A stretch of 64,000 nucleotides of DNA, taken from contig CM034130.1 in NCBI GenBank assembly GCA_019914995.1, positions 2,542,001 to 2,606,000 of the forward strand. Direction: 5' to 3'. Positions 51,322-63,184 of this stretch are shown here, piece after piece. The stretch's first letter is position 1. Each line of letters opens with the position of its first letter. The notes under the pieces are model-generated. The model saw only the letters and a program-made list of their open reading frames with translations. It had not been told where the DNA came from and did not search any database. A program made the position numbers and the translations under genes. Source of the DNA: Acanthochlamys bracteata (lineage: Eukaryota > Streptophyta > Magnoliopsida > Pandanales > Velloziaceae).

Positions 51322-53305
51322 CGATCGATTGACCTTCGAGTAGATGTTTTCTCCGTGGTCAGATTGGTCTGCTGTAGTTTTAATTCCGGTGTGAACAGAT
51401 TAGGGTTTGAGGGGTTTATATAGGGAGATGATAGAGCAGATATTGGCAGTGAAGAAATCCCATCCGTTGACAAGGAACACGTGGCTGATGATTAGAGAGA
51501 GAACGTCTGGATAATGCTGAGGCCACTTGGTCCACGATTCGCAGATTCGAAAGGTGATGCTAAATTGCTAACGCGTGAGAGGAACCGCTTATTGGTGGTC
51601 ACGTGCGAAGCCCGTGAATATATTTTTTGTTTTCTTTTTTGAAGTAAAAAAATGTTAGATATTTACAAACAAACAGAAAAATGGGCATTATCAAATCACA
51701 TAAATTTCTTACAACTTAAAATAATTATCTTCTAAAAAGACAAAAATGGTTGCCAATACTTGCCACCTAAATAAATAGAACTTTCTATAGATTTGGAAAA
51801 ACTAAACTTTCCTTTGTAAAAAAGAATCTAAATATATAATAAGAAAATATTTATAAATAAGTTCATGATAATAGAGATGATAAAACAAAGTCTAGCGTTA
51901 ATAAGAGCGTAATATTTCTAATGTTATGTAACTTGAATGAATATAGAGAATCAATTTAATATATCTAAGCCTAATATAATAAATACCTAACAAAGATATT
52001 CGACAGAATATTGATTATGCGACTGAGGGTGCGTTTGATATTTTCATTAAAAAATATTTTTCAATATTTTTACTTTTTTATAAATATTTTATAATTTTTA
52101 TCAAAATTATTTTAAAAATTAAAATATACAAAAATTTCAACATCCTAAAATTTTACTATTATTTATTTTTTAATATTTTGTTATTGTTTAAAATCAAAAC
52201 AGTAAAATTTATTTTTCTAAATAAAATAAAAATATTTTGTATTTTAAAAAAATATTGTTTGTAAGTATTTCTTAACAGCTCCAAATTTTATCTATAAGTA
52301 GCGTGTTTTAAAAAGTTACATTTGCAAAAAAGATAAAAAAAGAATTATTGAGAGAATTTTCTATAATAAAAGTAAAGCACAAAAATTGTTTTCTTCTAGA
52401 CAAAAGATAAAGTACCCAAGCTATCTTTTATTCTTGCATATAATCCCAATTTGTAATAGGTTTATTACTTATTTATATTTATTTCTTGTATGAAAGCATG
52501 GTATCCTTCCAAGAAAGAAATCATTCTATTTTTTCTTGTTTATTGAATAGTAACAACTAATAACTGCCAATGAAAAGAAAATTTACAGAAACATTCAGCC
52601 GAAGGAACACATGGAATCTTATTTCTGCCATATACTGTATTGATTTCTGTTTTCAGAGTTAGGAAATTGCAATCTTTTGTTCTCGTTGCAAAGAGAGTTT
52701 ACAATCTTTTTAGTCTCTAATTGCTTTTTGTTATGCGATACGTTATGATTAAATTACATTATCTGCTACATGTTGCAGGCTCATAATTTGGATCGTAATC
52801 TGCTAGATTGTTCATTAGAAATAAACAAGAAATATCTTTCATGATTGCGGAAATGCAAAATTTCTCAGTATCCAAAAAACAAAGAACAACAAAAAATAAA
52901 TGAGAAATTATTAGAGATCACGAATCTGTGTATACACGTTTACAAAAAACAAATTACGATAACTAAATTGGGAGAGAATTGATAGAACAAAATATACGAT
53001 CGAAAATTTTGATAATGGAATCGAAGAGCTTGTGCATCAGAGTCATGGAAGACGACCAACATCGCATGCTCTTCATTCAGAGAAGAGCTTCTGGTCTTAT
53101 GATAATCTTCTTCATCATCGCACGCTCCACCAATCGATCAATTGCCAAGTATAAATTCCACTAAAGCCTAACCAGAATTATCAATGATATAAAGAAACAT
53201 CACAAGTTAACAGAGAAATCAAAACCAAAAGAACTCAGATTAAAACTCGAAAAACACAACGATCAAATCACATCTACCAGAAATCAACTAGGTGATCGAT
53301 CGAAT
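51322..53305. other. Cyclophilin promoter, then AT-rich intergenic DNA
   Basis: 51322-51620 is GC-moderate and likely promoter. An AT-rich MITE-like block lies at about 52025-52280 (left end GGGTGCGTTTGATATTTTC). The 52970-53305 part is probably 3' UTR of the next gene. No gene is supported; a 61-codon plus-strand frame at 52979 looks like chance. Confidence 0.5.
51415..51422 (-). promoter_or_regulatory. TATA box of the cyclophilin gene
   Basis: TATATAAA on the minus strand, 94 bases upstream of the start codon, in a GC-moderate region. It would place transcription start near 51385-51390 and leave a 5' leader of about 65 bases. Confidence 0.65.
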
Positions 53306-53707
53306 TCAAGATTTAGCAATCCGTACAGCTCGGGAAACAGTTAAATCGCCACGATTAAGTATAATCTCCAACTGTTTCACCTTCTCCAAAATCGAATCAA
53401 CATTGGAATCAGCAGACTTCACCAAATCGTCAGCTGTTTTTATCGCAGCACACAACTTCAATGTCAAACTTGTCCATGAATGACCGCTGTTATCAGATAA
53501 GGAATCCATCAACTCCTTGTAGCTGTCTTCGAACAAGCGACGGAGATCGGACGGTTGTTGATGGAGATCGTCGGTAAATCTAACGGCTGGCGAGGATGGG
53601 AGAGATGGAGAATCTACGTGGTGAGTCCCGACTTGTTTATCGTCATCTTCAGCGACGTCACTGAGGAGATCGCCGATGCATAGAAGAGGGCCACCGACAC
53701 CTCTCAT
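53306..53707 (-). CDS. Uncharacterised small acidic plant protein
   Basis: Intronless frame of 133 residues from ATG 53707, or 143 if the upstream in-frame ATG at 53737 is used. I prefer the downstream start because MRGVGGPLLCIGDLLSDV looks like a conserved N-terminus and the extra ten residues do not. The middle is low-complexity and acidic (AEDDD; SPSLPSSP). The C-terminal 75 residues are predicted helical and may form a coiled coil (LRRLFEDSYKELMDSL, TADDLVKSADSNVDSILEKVKQLE). No signal peptide or membrane span. I do not recognise the family, and function is unknown. Coding character and a clean stop support a real gene. Confidence 0.7.
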   Translation of the reverse strand: MRGVGGPLLCIGDLLSDVAEDDDKQVGTHHVDSPSLPSSPAVRFTDDLHQQPSDLRRLFEDSYKELMDSLSDNSGHSWTSLTLKLCAAIKTADDLVKSADSNVDSILEKVKQLEIILNRGDLTVSRAVRIAKS

Positions 53708-54441
53708 GGCGGCGGCTTTTGAGGTATGATTTTCCAATCTGGTCTGGTACTATTTATACACGCTAGGTTTTCGTATAATGGCATTCTCGGTATTTCCAGT
53801 TAACCTTTTCATTTCTTTTTTTTTTTTTTGAATCAGAACTTGAATGTAGTAGCTTATGTATGCTTTTCAATGTCTCAACCTGCGAGCTGCAAGCGGTAGC
53901 AATACAAAATGCACCTAAGCAAAAGCAGTACGTGCAATCTCAGGTAACATTAACAAATCATGCATTTGATAAACATAAAAATATTCAGCAGAATGATTGT
54001 ACAACGACATCAGCATAAGGACCTTACACACTTCGATAGTTAAATGCAAGGATTCACTTCGATAGTTTTCTGCCTAGCTTTGTGGCAAATGAATTGAGGT
54101 AGATTGCAACATGCAACACCAATAGGCTAGTTATTTGTCAGTACAACCCACACCTGTTTCGTGCTCCGTGTACAAACATATACATGAACCCACTATGAAG
54201 TATCTGCACTAGTTCTGAGTAAACCTATATCCAGATGAAACTTATTTCTGCAAGTTGCACTTTAGCTTGCCACAAACAGCGAACTTGTACAAAAAGCAAC
54301 TCTGAAGTCATTGCGGATGGGGTGTGGTCTCATTGCAGTATCTTTTGAACTTCAGATCTTTATCCACAAGGAAGTCAGTGGAGATATATTTTGGTGAGAT
54401 TCATCTACAAAGTTTCATATATCAAATTGAGATTGAAGATC

Positions 54442-56446
54442 TTACAAGGCGTGATGGACCATCTCTTCTGTATCCAATCTAGGACTCCAGGGGCAATCAC
54501 TAATGGGAGGTGACAGTATGGGTGCAAATTGGGAGCCAAAGTGCTGCATATCATCAGAAGAAATTCATTAGTTTAAGGAACAATATAAAATCTGAGCTTT
54601 TTATCTGTAGTCTCTAGAGTAAAATGGATTGCCATTATTCAATAGGTCTGATTTATGTATAAAAAAAACCATAAGTGAACAGCAAACATTTGATAAATAA
54701 AACCAAGTGCAATGGGATAGATGTTCTTTCTCAAACAAATTGGAGTTGGTGGCTGAAATGTTCCGGAAGCAACTAGTAATACCCGTGACCAAAGGTGAAG
54801 CAATTAGGTAATAAGCGTCAGCAACATCTTAATTTATGTCACAATCACTTCAGATATTCCATAGACGACTACAAATTTCATGTTGCCATAGTAATATGCC
54901 ATACCATAAACAATACTAAATCTACCCAAGAACAGGGACTTTTCTGCAACACTACAAAAGCAGCTTATTACTATGTTTGAACACGATGCTTGCTAATTAG
55001 ATTTTTGAAGGAAATTTGAAACATGTGTGGATAGGCGGACAACCTATCAGATCAGCAACCTTCCCACTTTACACGGTTATAATGGAACATGTAAACTGTC
55101 TTTGTCAGAAAGCTTTCTTTAAAAGCTCAGGAGAACTCCATTTCAGATTAATTTTGATCAGAAGCAGTGCTTTATGAATAAGCAAGCAACAAATATAAAC
55201 ATCAGAATTCTTACACTATATTGTTTTAGATGAAATGAGGTAGAACAGAGGTATTACGTGATAGAGGGAAAACAAAGAGAGACTTTTACATAAGAGCACT
55301 TCAAAGTCAATACAGGCTGCTGCTTAATGCGTGTTTACCAACACCCCAAACTTACTTTTTTTAAACTTACGTACAAAATAAATACAAAAATTAAAATAAA
55401 TTTTTTTTATTAATAATTTTTTTTAAATTTATTTTTAAAACTTACTATAAATATTAAATTAATATATAGTTTTATTTTTATTAAATATTTTTAATTTTTA
55501 ATTTGATTTTTTAAATTAACTTTCAAAAAACTCACTTCACCTACTTTATTTTCAAGGTAAACACGCCCTTAGGGAACTGAGTGGGCACTGCAAAATGAAC
55601 CTGGTAAGAATAAGACATGCTATTAGCAACACATAGTTGGTAAAAAGATATCATGCTATTTCAGCCAGCACAGAAATGTAATTGTAAGACCGCATAGAAA
55701 TATTCAACAACCGCACAACAAAGGAAGCAAGCTAATAAAAATTTGTCTAGAAGTTTCTATATCAGTTTTACAAATATCTCAACATTGAACCAACATCAAA
55801 TCATCAGAGCTGCCATAATGTTAGGACGGAGCCTCCTTTAGCACATATTCAGACAAGGACCAGCTTAACGTACAGTTTCAACATAAACAAATCATGGTAG
55901 CATGAAAGTGATTACCCTGTCAGGTGCAGAAATCAAACCAACTTCAATCCCCTGGTGCATAAGATAAAGTAAGTATGCATTCTGCTTCACTTTTTTCTAC
56001 AAGCTAAACAGAAAAGAAAATGAAAATATAAATAATAAGAGATTCATTTTTATGCTACTCATTTCAAGAACCCGCATGAACAATTTCAATATTGCATGTT
56101 ATACACCATGCACTATTGAACAGATACAACTTCAATATTCTAAGGAGCATATCTATGAGTAGGCCATAGGGCCCTATTGAATCATTGTAGGAGAGCACCA
56201 TCAACAGCTAAAGCCAAAATTGTTCATCATTCTGTATGAACATAAGAGGCCATGATAAATAAGTTCAAGAATGTCAATTTCACGACTACTTATAGATTCC
56301 TCTAACATAATAAAGCCTACCAGTTGAAGTATCAGTGTGTATGGCAACAAGCAGTCTATAAGACCAAATGATAGGTATCTATGACAAAGGAAACAATGAA
56401 AAAAGGAAATCACACAATATTTCAAAATTACCTCCCTGGAGAGCAT
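54442..56446 (-). other. Possible three-exon mini-ORF (50 residues)
   Basis: Blocks 56446-56432, 55951-55916 and 54543-54442 all have GT donors and AG acceptors and join in phase 0. The reading is MLSRE, then GIEVGLISAPDR, then HFGSQFAPILSPPISDCP and on to EEMVHHAL and a stop. The first block lies in the last coding exon of the small membrane protein, downstream of its stop. The middle block is a 36-bp micro-exon. No family is recognised, so this may be non-coding 3' UTR splicing. Confidence 0.35.
55327..55568. mobile_element. Tourist-like MITE with TTA target duplication
   Basis: The left end ATGCGTGTTTACC and right end (reverse complement) GGGCGTGTTTACC are flanked by TTA on both sides (55324-55326 and 55569-55571). 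It is 242 bp with an A/T core and no coding capacity. The terminus differs from the GTGTTTGG copies, so it is a subfamily. Confidence 0.75.
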
Positions 56447-56478
56447 TGTATTTATTTTAAACTTCAGTCAAGCATCAT

Positions 56479-56787
56479 CTAGTTCCCCCAGACTCTTCTG
56501 AAACTCTGAATATAGCTCCCTGCAACCATAAACCTGATCAAAATTCTGACTTTATAAGTAAATTCAGTAACATCAACCATTGCGAAAAAGTTCAATTTTT
56601 TTATCGAAAGCATCATAAAACCTAAATTCAAGTACAAGAGCCAAGAGAAGACAGGGATCCTTCTCATTCCAATCCACCAAGCAACTTTTGTTCGCCTGCC
56701 CCGAACTCGCGCATTAGCAATAAATAGAAGAGGGTTAAATCTTCCGTCCTGTCCAAAAGTGATGTCCGGAGCCATCAAAGGGTGCAT
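56479..56787 (-). CDS. Small single-span membrane protein, possibly a mitochondrial inner-membrane accessory subunit
   Basis: Two exons (56805-56622 and 56519-56479) with clean GT/AG sites join in frame. Read from ATG 56787 they give 64 residues: MHPLMAPDITFGQDGRFNPL, then LFIANARVRGRRTKVAWW, IGMRRIPVFSWLLYLNLG and a basic end QSFRRVWGN. There is one hydrophobic span and many Arg residues. The frame stays open upstream through an exon ending at about 57162 (junction SPLK|GQLYNT) to an ATG at 57333. A longer 125-residue form with an Arg/Ser-rich leader is therefore possible. It reminds me of the tiny plant-specific proteins reported with respiratory complex I, but that link is inference. It is divergent from the ERD2-like gene. 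Confidence 0.65.
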   Translation of the reverse strand: MHPLMAPDITFGQDGRFNPLLFIANARVRGRRTKVAWWIGMRRIPVFSWLLYLNLGFMMLSIKKLNFFAMVDVTEFTYKVRILIRFMVAGSYIQSFRRVWGN

Positions 56788-57333
56788 TGTGTTATACAGT
56801 TGCCCCTGTACAAGAGAAATAAATTTCCAAAAAATCACAATAAACAATGAAAACATCATTAGAGAAAATTAAGAGAGATTGTTAGTATGTAACAATAGCT
56901 CTGACAATGCAGAACTACCCTTGTACAACAAACGAATTAATCGAGAGTCTTCACGAGAAATTATAAAAATTAGAAAGAATTGCTACTAGCATCCAGCATA
57001 GTCGAGGCTATAAAGAAACAAGAAGGGTAAATCGGTCAGAAAACCTTCGACCCTTGCAACTTGACCATATCTGTTCAACGTGCAGTAGAAGAACAACAAC
57101 AAGAATACAGTTTGATAACAGTGGAGATGAAGAGTTAGAGATAGAAGTGGTGGAGTTCTTACCTTGAGGGGAGAGAGTAATGAGATAGAAGGTAATGAAT
57201 TTGAGCGGAGATGAGGGGAGCAAGCGGTGGCAATAATAAGGCGGGCACCGCCGGACGCCGGAGATTGATTGAAAGGGCTGCTATGTTTTGTTTCTGGTTC
57301 GCGTAAAAACAAAGTTCTTGAGTTCGAGAGCAT

Positions 57334-57605
57334 TTAAGGACATTTGTCTTTGTATTTATTATTTTCTATGGCTTTATACTTACACTAAAATCGACTTATC
57401 TTTTTTTTTTTTAGGTGTGATTACTTTTAATTATTTATGTTTATTAATTACACATATTTCCCCGGACATTATGGTTTTCCCAGCAAGCTCTAAACCGGAG
57501 AACACCGCTTGCTAAAACTCCTCTTCTATCTAGATTTCCCTCCACTCTTCTTCTAAAAAACTTTTTCAGATAAATAGATCAGCAGACAGGAAATCAGAGA
57601 AGGAG
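57334..57605. promoter_or_regulatory. Short shared intergenic region, candidate bidirectional promoter
   Basis: Only 272 bp separate the upstream ATG of the small membrane-protein transcript (57333) from the ERD2-like ATG (57606). If the shorter start is used the first exon still begins in this area. Both promoters must lie here or overlap the neighbour. I see a T-rich tract near 57401-57412 but no clear TATA pair. Confidence 0.4.
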
Positions 57606-60600
57606 ATGGACCGGCGAGGGCTTCGAGGAGCGAAGCGGCCACTGGGAGCGTTGGTGACGTGGACTAAACGGCAGCCGCCGAAGGTGAAGGCCTTCCTTGC
57701 GGTGGTAGCAGGCATGGCGGCTCTCGTTATCCTTCGATTTCTCGTTCACGATCACGATAATCTCTTCGTTGCCGCTGAAGCTGTTCATGCGATCGGTATA
57801 TCAGTTCTAATCTACAAGCTCACCAAGGAACACACCTGCGCAGGTTTGGTGATTTTCGATCTGCGATTTTCTTGTCTTAGTTTGCGTCTGCAAAGCTTGA
57901 TCTAATTGATTAGGAATTGATGGATTTTCTTTCCCTGTTTGTTATGTCATTCTATCACCGCGATGATAATTCGTATGGATTAGCTAGTGTGATTGAAGAT
58001 AGTGGTCGTTGGATATTGTATCAGTTTGAGTTTTGTTAAATGGAGTGTCATAGCTTGAGCCAATGATGTGATCTGTTACTAGAATGTTGACAACTAGTTT
58101 TTCTTTCTTTTTCTGGATTGAGAAGGATAGGGAATCCTGAAGTGATAACAGGTCAATGATTCTTCTTCTAAATCGACGGTTCATCTAGGAAGAAACAGAC
58201 ATTTCAATTTAAAATCTAAATGCAAGTATAAGCTCCCTGCACGCTATTTATACATGCAGTAGATCATTACTAGAAACAAAAGTAGACAGTGAATTATATA
58301 TATAGAGGGAAAGGATGAGGGGAGGGATGCACACTCTCCAGCTATTATACACACTCCCACGCCCTCCCCTCTCACAGCCGTCCGTCTCTTTAATCTTGAA
58401 CCAGCAACCCATCTGAGATAAAGGATTCTTAGATTTGAAGGTCCTTCTTTAATTCTTTAACTCCCTACATAAAGTGATATAATATGTGCACACCATCATT
58501 ACTATGAGTCTTCTATGGACTCTGGCTTCTCGTGAATGTGTGGCGATATTACTGTGTTGGTTAAATGAGAGAGGTGTTAGTATATTCATGTACTATAGGA
58601 TATTGTGACTACTTCATCGCGTTTTTCTTGCTTGAGTATCTCTATCACCTGCATTTTTATATGGTATAGTAATAAAGTAACTACTGCTCTTTTTGCAATT
58701 TAACCTTTGTAGTTAACTGTTGTAGTAGACACAAGGGTGGAACTTTCCTAGCAAGAAAGTTTTGGTTTGGTGCCTAAAGTACGTTAAGATTGCTCGTCTA
58801 GATCTGTCTATAATGTTCTAACTCTTTGTACCCAAAGTACGTTAGATTCTCTATTATTTATGTTGGGCTTCTTCACGTTGAAGTTGATTCTTGATTGACT
58901 ATCCTCTTGTTGTTACAGTAAGCAGCTAGATGTGGTGTAGGATTCCATATATTCATTATGAATCTTCAGCTATCCACCTTTAGGCATGATGATGATAGAA
59001 GAAGTAACATATGAAAAATCTTGTGAACCTCATTCTTGATTTAATTGTTTGCAGGACTCTCACTTAAGTCCCAAGAGCTAACTGCCCTGTTCCTAGCTGT
59101 TAGATTGTACTGCAGTGTTGTTATGGAATATGACATACACACTATTCTGGATTCTGCGACACTTGTCACTACTATTTGGGTTATCTATATGATCCGCTTC
59201 AAGCTGAAATCTAGTTACATGGATGACAAGGACAACTTTGCGATATATTATGTGGTTAGTTTCAGATTCCTAGCAAAATTTCTTTTTTGTTCATCTAGAG
59301 TCATGAATACCTTTGTGTAATGGATTTGGTTATGAAAGACTTTAGCTATGCATAGCATCCTGGCTGAATGAGGATCAAAGGATCCGTGAATAAAGAACAT
59401 TATAATGCATGTAAACTACTCTAGTAGCTATGCAATGTCTATGGTTTTTGCAGTTGTTCTAATATAATTCAAAATCCCCTCTATTCCTTAGATGGATACC
59501 AGAGAGTGAAAGGAATTTTAATTTCTCAATTTACATGCTTCATGTAGAGCTTTAAGAGAGTAGCCAAGTGTTTGTGTGCCATGGTTATGGATGACTGTTC
59601 ATGTCATTATGCTATATTTGGATCTGCTCTGTTCATGTTTGATTGGTAAACAAATAGAAGTATAATATACCTGTTAAGTATATAACAAATTGATATATAT
59701 CATGTTTGTCTTCTTTGATGGAATTGTGGATGTGAAGAACTCCACTGTAATGTATTGTTTTCTCATCTTCCTTTTAGGGTTTTTCACAGTGCTGGCATAT
59801 GATGATTACTGATTTCTTAGTTCTCTAATGATGATATTCTCATGATTACTATCATACTTATGGAAATCATATAATAGATTACTTCATGTATGGAATCCAT
59901 TCTGGATGACACTGTTTGACTCTATATTCTAGGAAAGAGCCTGTATATAAATAAAGTTATTTGATAGTAGCTGCTGAAAAATAGTCACTTTATTTTTTTT
60001 TTGTTGCTCAAATGGTGTTGTTAGTATGTATAGGATGGGTCCTTTTTCTTAATATATTCAAAACAAAAGTTTGGTTTGTTTCGTCTGTAGTACTACTTAT
60101 CTCTGTGTCTGCAGGTGGTGCCTTGTACTCTGTTAGCTTTCCTCATTCATCCCTCGACATCACATAATATAGTTAATAGAATCTTCTGGGCATTCTGTGT
60201 CTATTTGGAAGCTGTTTCAGTGCTGCCTCAACTGCGCCTGATGCAAAACACTAAGGTGGAGCTACCATCCGAAATATTAATGTTGGATTTGTGCAATGAA
60301 CATTTAATAACCATGTCCAATTCTCCTCTCAACTTTCCTGGCAGATTGTTGAGCCATTTACAGCACATTATGTATTTGCACTTGGCGTTGCTAGATTCCT
60401 GAGCTGCGCACACTGGGTCCTTCAGGTTTGATTCATAGAGAAATCTTGTATATATATCAGCTTCTGGCATGCTTCATAGTAATTGGTCAGACCTAATTCT
60501 TGTTAGAAATACCTTCATAGAGGGTTCTCTGTCTGTACTCTTTGTTAATGCAATATATCATTGGATCATCTTGCTCTTGTCTTTTATGTGATGAGCTCAG

Positions 60601-62016
60601 TTGGAAAGTAAATAGTTGCATGGCTACTTCCAGTCTTTAGAATTAGCGCCATATCGTTGTTTTTTTTTAAAATTTATTTTTTTAGTCCTCATCATCATTA
60701 TTGGTAGATTGTCATTATTAAAACTAAAATTGGATGTTTTGAGTGTATCAGTGGTGTAAATGATAACTATTAAATGTTGCCCCAGAAGCTTAGTTATACT
60801 TGGTAGTATGTTACGAAGAACTTGGAGTAGCTTTGAGGCATTTGCTTCTTTTCATATTTAAGGTCTTGCAAAGAAAAAATATCCTTTTTTATTAAGAAAG
60901 TTAACTACTAAGATTAGCTTTGAACTAATATATCTATACAGATCTTTGAACCTCATCTACTGATTCAATGTACATCAAGTGATACATGTGTGAGACTTCT
61001 ATGCAACTTGCAGCCTTGGATCTAAGAAATGAGCTAACCTATGATGAAATTGTGAAAACAAAAATCCTGTAACTAAGTTTTTTCTTTTTTCTTTTAACAA
61101 ATGGGAAATTGTATCGGAGATGAACTTGTTCTTATATCTGTAGTCAAATTAGTCACTATGATCATTAACCAGTGGATGACTGCACAGGTTTAACTAATTG
61201 TCATGAATTGAATTACTAGCTTTTATTACAAGCATATATGGTCATGGTGAAGGGTATAGTTGAAGGAATCCGTTAAATCATGTGCTTTGTGCTTTTATTA
61301 GTTTAGAAGAGCTTATATTTCTAGCAAAAGTTGTGATATTAAGAAGGAAAGGGAGAAATCCAGACTTATATTCGTCCCCTGCTGAATTATGTTAGTGTGT
61401 TTCTTTGAATGCTAGATGTAAATAAGTTATCTTCATGTGGTTTCCTGTACTTGTTTGCATAGTTGGCAGATTATTTCAATTTCTCTTTTTTCGCATTCAC
61501 TCTACCTTGTATGTAATCGAATGAATCTAACTTCTATATAAGAATCAGGTATTTGATTTTATTCTTGGTTGCCAAAGATATGTGCATGTTTTCACAAATG
61601 GAGGTTCTGAATTGTTCCGTTATCATTCCAGATATAACTATTATTAATCACCATATCAAAGCATGCATCCAATTAATGAAATGGTTAGAAGGTGCTGGTG
61701 ATCGTTTTGTCCTTTTCTAGCTTTCCTGCACAAGTAAATGTTTTGCATGATCAGGTGTTAGATACACGTGGACGCTTATTGACAGCCTTAGGGTATGGGC
61801 TATGGCCATCTATGGTTCTTCTCTCAGAAATAGTCCAGACATTCATCCTTGCTGACTTCTGTTATTATTATGTCAAAAGGTAACAAAAACACATTTCCTT
61901 CCATGTGTTGTATTTTTCTTTTTTCTGTGACTTTAAGGTAGCTTATAATTCTCGATATTCGTTGCAGTATCTTTGGTGGTCAACTAGTGTTGCGACTTCC
62001 CGCTGGGGTGGTGTGA
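57606..62016 (+). CDS. ERD2-like (KDEL receptor family) protein, six exons
   Basis: Exons 57606-57843, 59055-59254, 60115-60255, 60345-60425, 61755-61879 and 61968-62016 give 834 bp, 277 residues, with every junction in phase. The start MDRRGLRGAKRP has a basic cytosolic lead of about 30 residues absent from canonical ERD2 (about 215 residues). Seven hydrophobic segments follow, with KLTKEHTCAGLSLKSQEL, TALFLAVRLYCS, YMDDKDNF, VYLEAVSVLPQLRLMQNTK, EPFTAHYVFALGVARFLSCA and QTFILADFCYYYVKS. Canonical receptors cycle between Golgi and ER to retrieve HDEL/KDEL proteins. The plant ERD2-like branch with the N-terminal extension is less well understood. Intron 1 (1.2 kb) carries a decayed relative of the foldback element. 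Confidence 0.94.
58305..58395. mobile_element. Truncated or decayed relative of the 8.5-kb foldback element
   Basis: After a TATATATATA run the sequence reads GAGGGAAAGGATGAGGGG and then GGATGCACACTCTCC, TATACACACTCC and GCCGTCCGTCTCTTTAA. This follows the left end of copy 1 at 8529 (GAAGGGATAGAG, TATGCACACTCC, CACACTCC, CGTCCGTTTG, CCTTTAAAT) in order. No right arm was found, so it is a partial copy in intron 1 of the ERD2-like gene. Confidence 0.5.
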
Positions 62017-62931
62017 ATTGAAGCTTCAATTGCAGAAAGACAACTGTACTCTGAAATAACTTATTAGAGAATTTGGATATCCATTCTTCTTTTGACTTTG
62101 GTTTTCCGGCGTGAGATCTTAAATCCTAGTGTGCTGCCACTTGTTTAGATTTAGCTAGCTCATGGCCGAATGTTCAGGGACTTCTGATGTAGATATCAGT
62201 AACACTCTCTCTTATAAATGGATCTTGCTTTTCATCAAAAACAAATCATTACCCTTCTAGCTTGGTACATCTTTGGTAATATTTGATTTGCATGCCATCT
62301 AAATTGATAGATGGATGTGATGAAGAATGCTACTTGCAGCAGCAGCAGGCTTGAACTTCAAACTTTAGCTCGGATATTATTAACCAGCATCTTGTGGTCT
62401 ACGTTCCCCTCTTGCATTTACTTGTGGTTGTGGTCTGGGACATATGCTGTCTTTGCTCATAATGGTGGTATCCAAGCCTAATCGTCGCTTCATGGTAAAG
62501 TAATCCGAAAATTAGGACTCCGTGAGACAGTGACTCAGGAATGGACATACTATTTGAATTTGATTTGCTAATCAAAATTGACAACTAGTTTTTCATATAC
62601 CATGATTAAAATATCTTGCATTTGCTATAAGAAACTTCCATGAAATAATAGTAGCTAAATAAAATGTTGAACTTGCTTCTAAATCACTTCAATTTTAACA
62701 ACAAAATTTGTTATGAAAGTTGTTAGTGGCAAATATTATGTCAAATGTTTTTTTTAATGTGATGATTGGTAAACTTGTTAAGAGGGAATTGAATTTAAAT
62801 TACCCGGTTTAAACGAAACAGATCATTATTTTCCTCATCGCGTCACTCCAAACGCAAGCACACGCGATTTCTTCCCCCTTCAATGCAATCGACACTCTCT
62901 CTCTCTTTCTGAGGAAAAAAAAGATTTCGAA
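62017..62931. other. 3' UTR of the ERD2-like gene and promoter of the next gene
   Basis: About 0.9 kb. The first half is probably 3' UTR and the second is AT-rich, becoming pyrimidine-rich (CTCTCTCTCTTTC at about 62894-62910) in the leader of the RING gene. No further gene is supported. Confidence 0.5.
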
Positions 62932-63142
62932 ATGGAAAACTCGCAACGGCAGGAGCAGCAGCAAAGCTGCGCCGGCAGTGCCGCCGAAAATTGCTCCGAT
63001 AACACCGATTCTTCCACTGCTGCCGCCGCTGCCGGCAATCCTCCAACCCCTACCGCGCCGAGAAGAATTCCGTTCACTAGACTCAGCCAAGTCGATGCCG
63101 ACCTAGCTCTCGCTCGCGCTCTCCAAGAACAGGTATCTCTCG

Positions 63143-63184
<42 letters not shown>

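Larger units (their letters stand above)
53738..56478. other. Region between two minus-strand genes, with a possible spliced mini-ORF
   Basis: It contains a Tourist-like MITE at 55327-55568. It also holds three minus-strand blocks with good splice sites (56446-56432, 55951-55916, 54543-54442) that join in frame into a 50-residue reading frame. These may be 3' UTR exons of the small membrane-protein gene or a separate small coding unit. I see nothing else. Confidence 0.4.
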
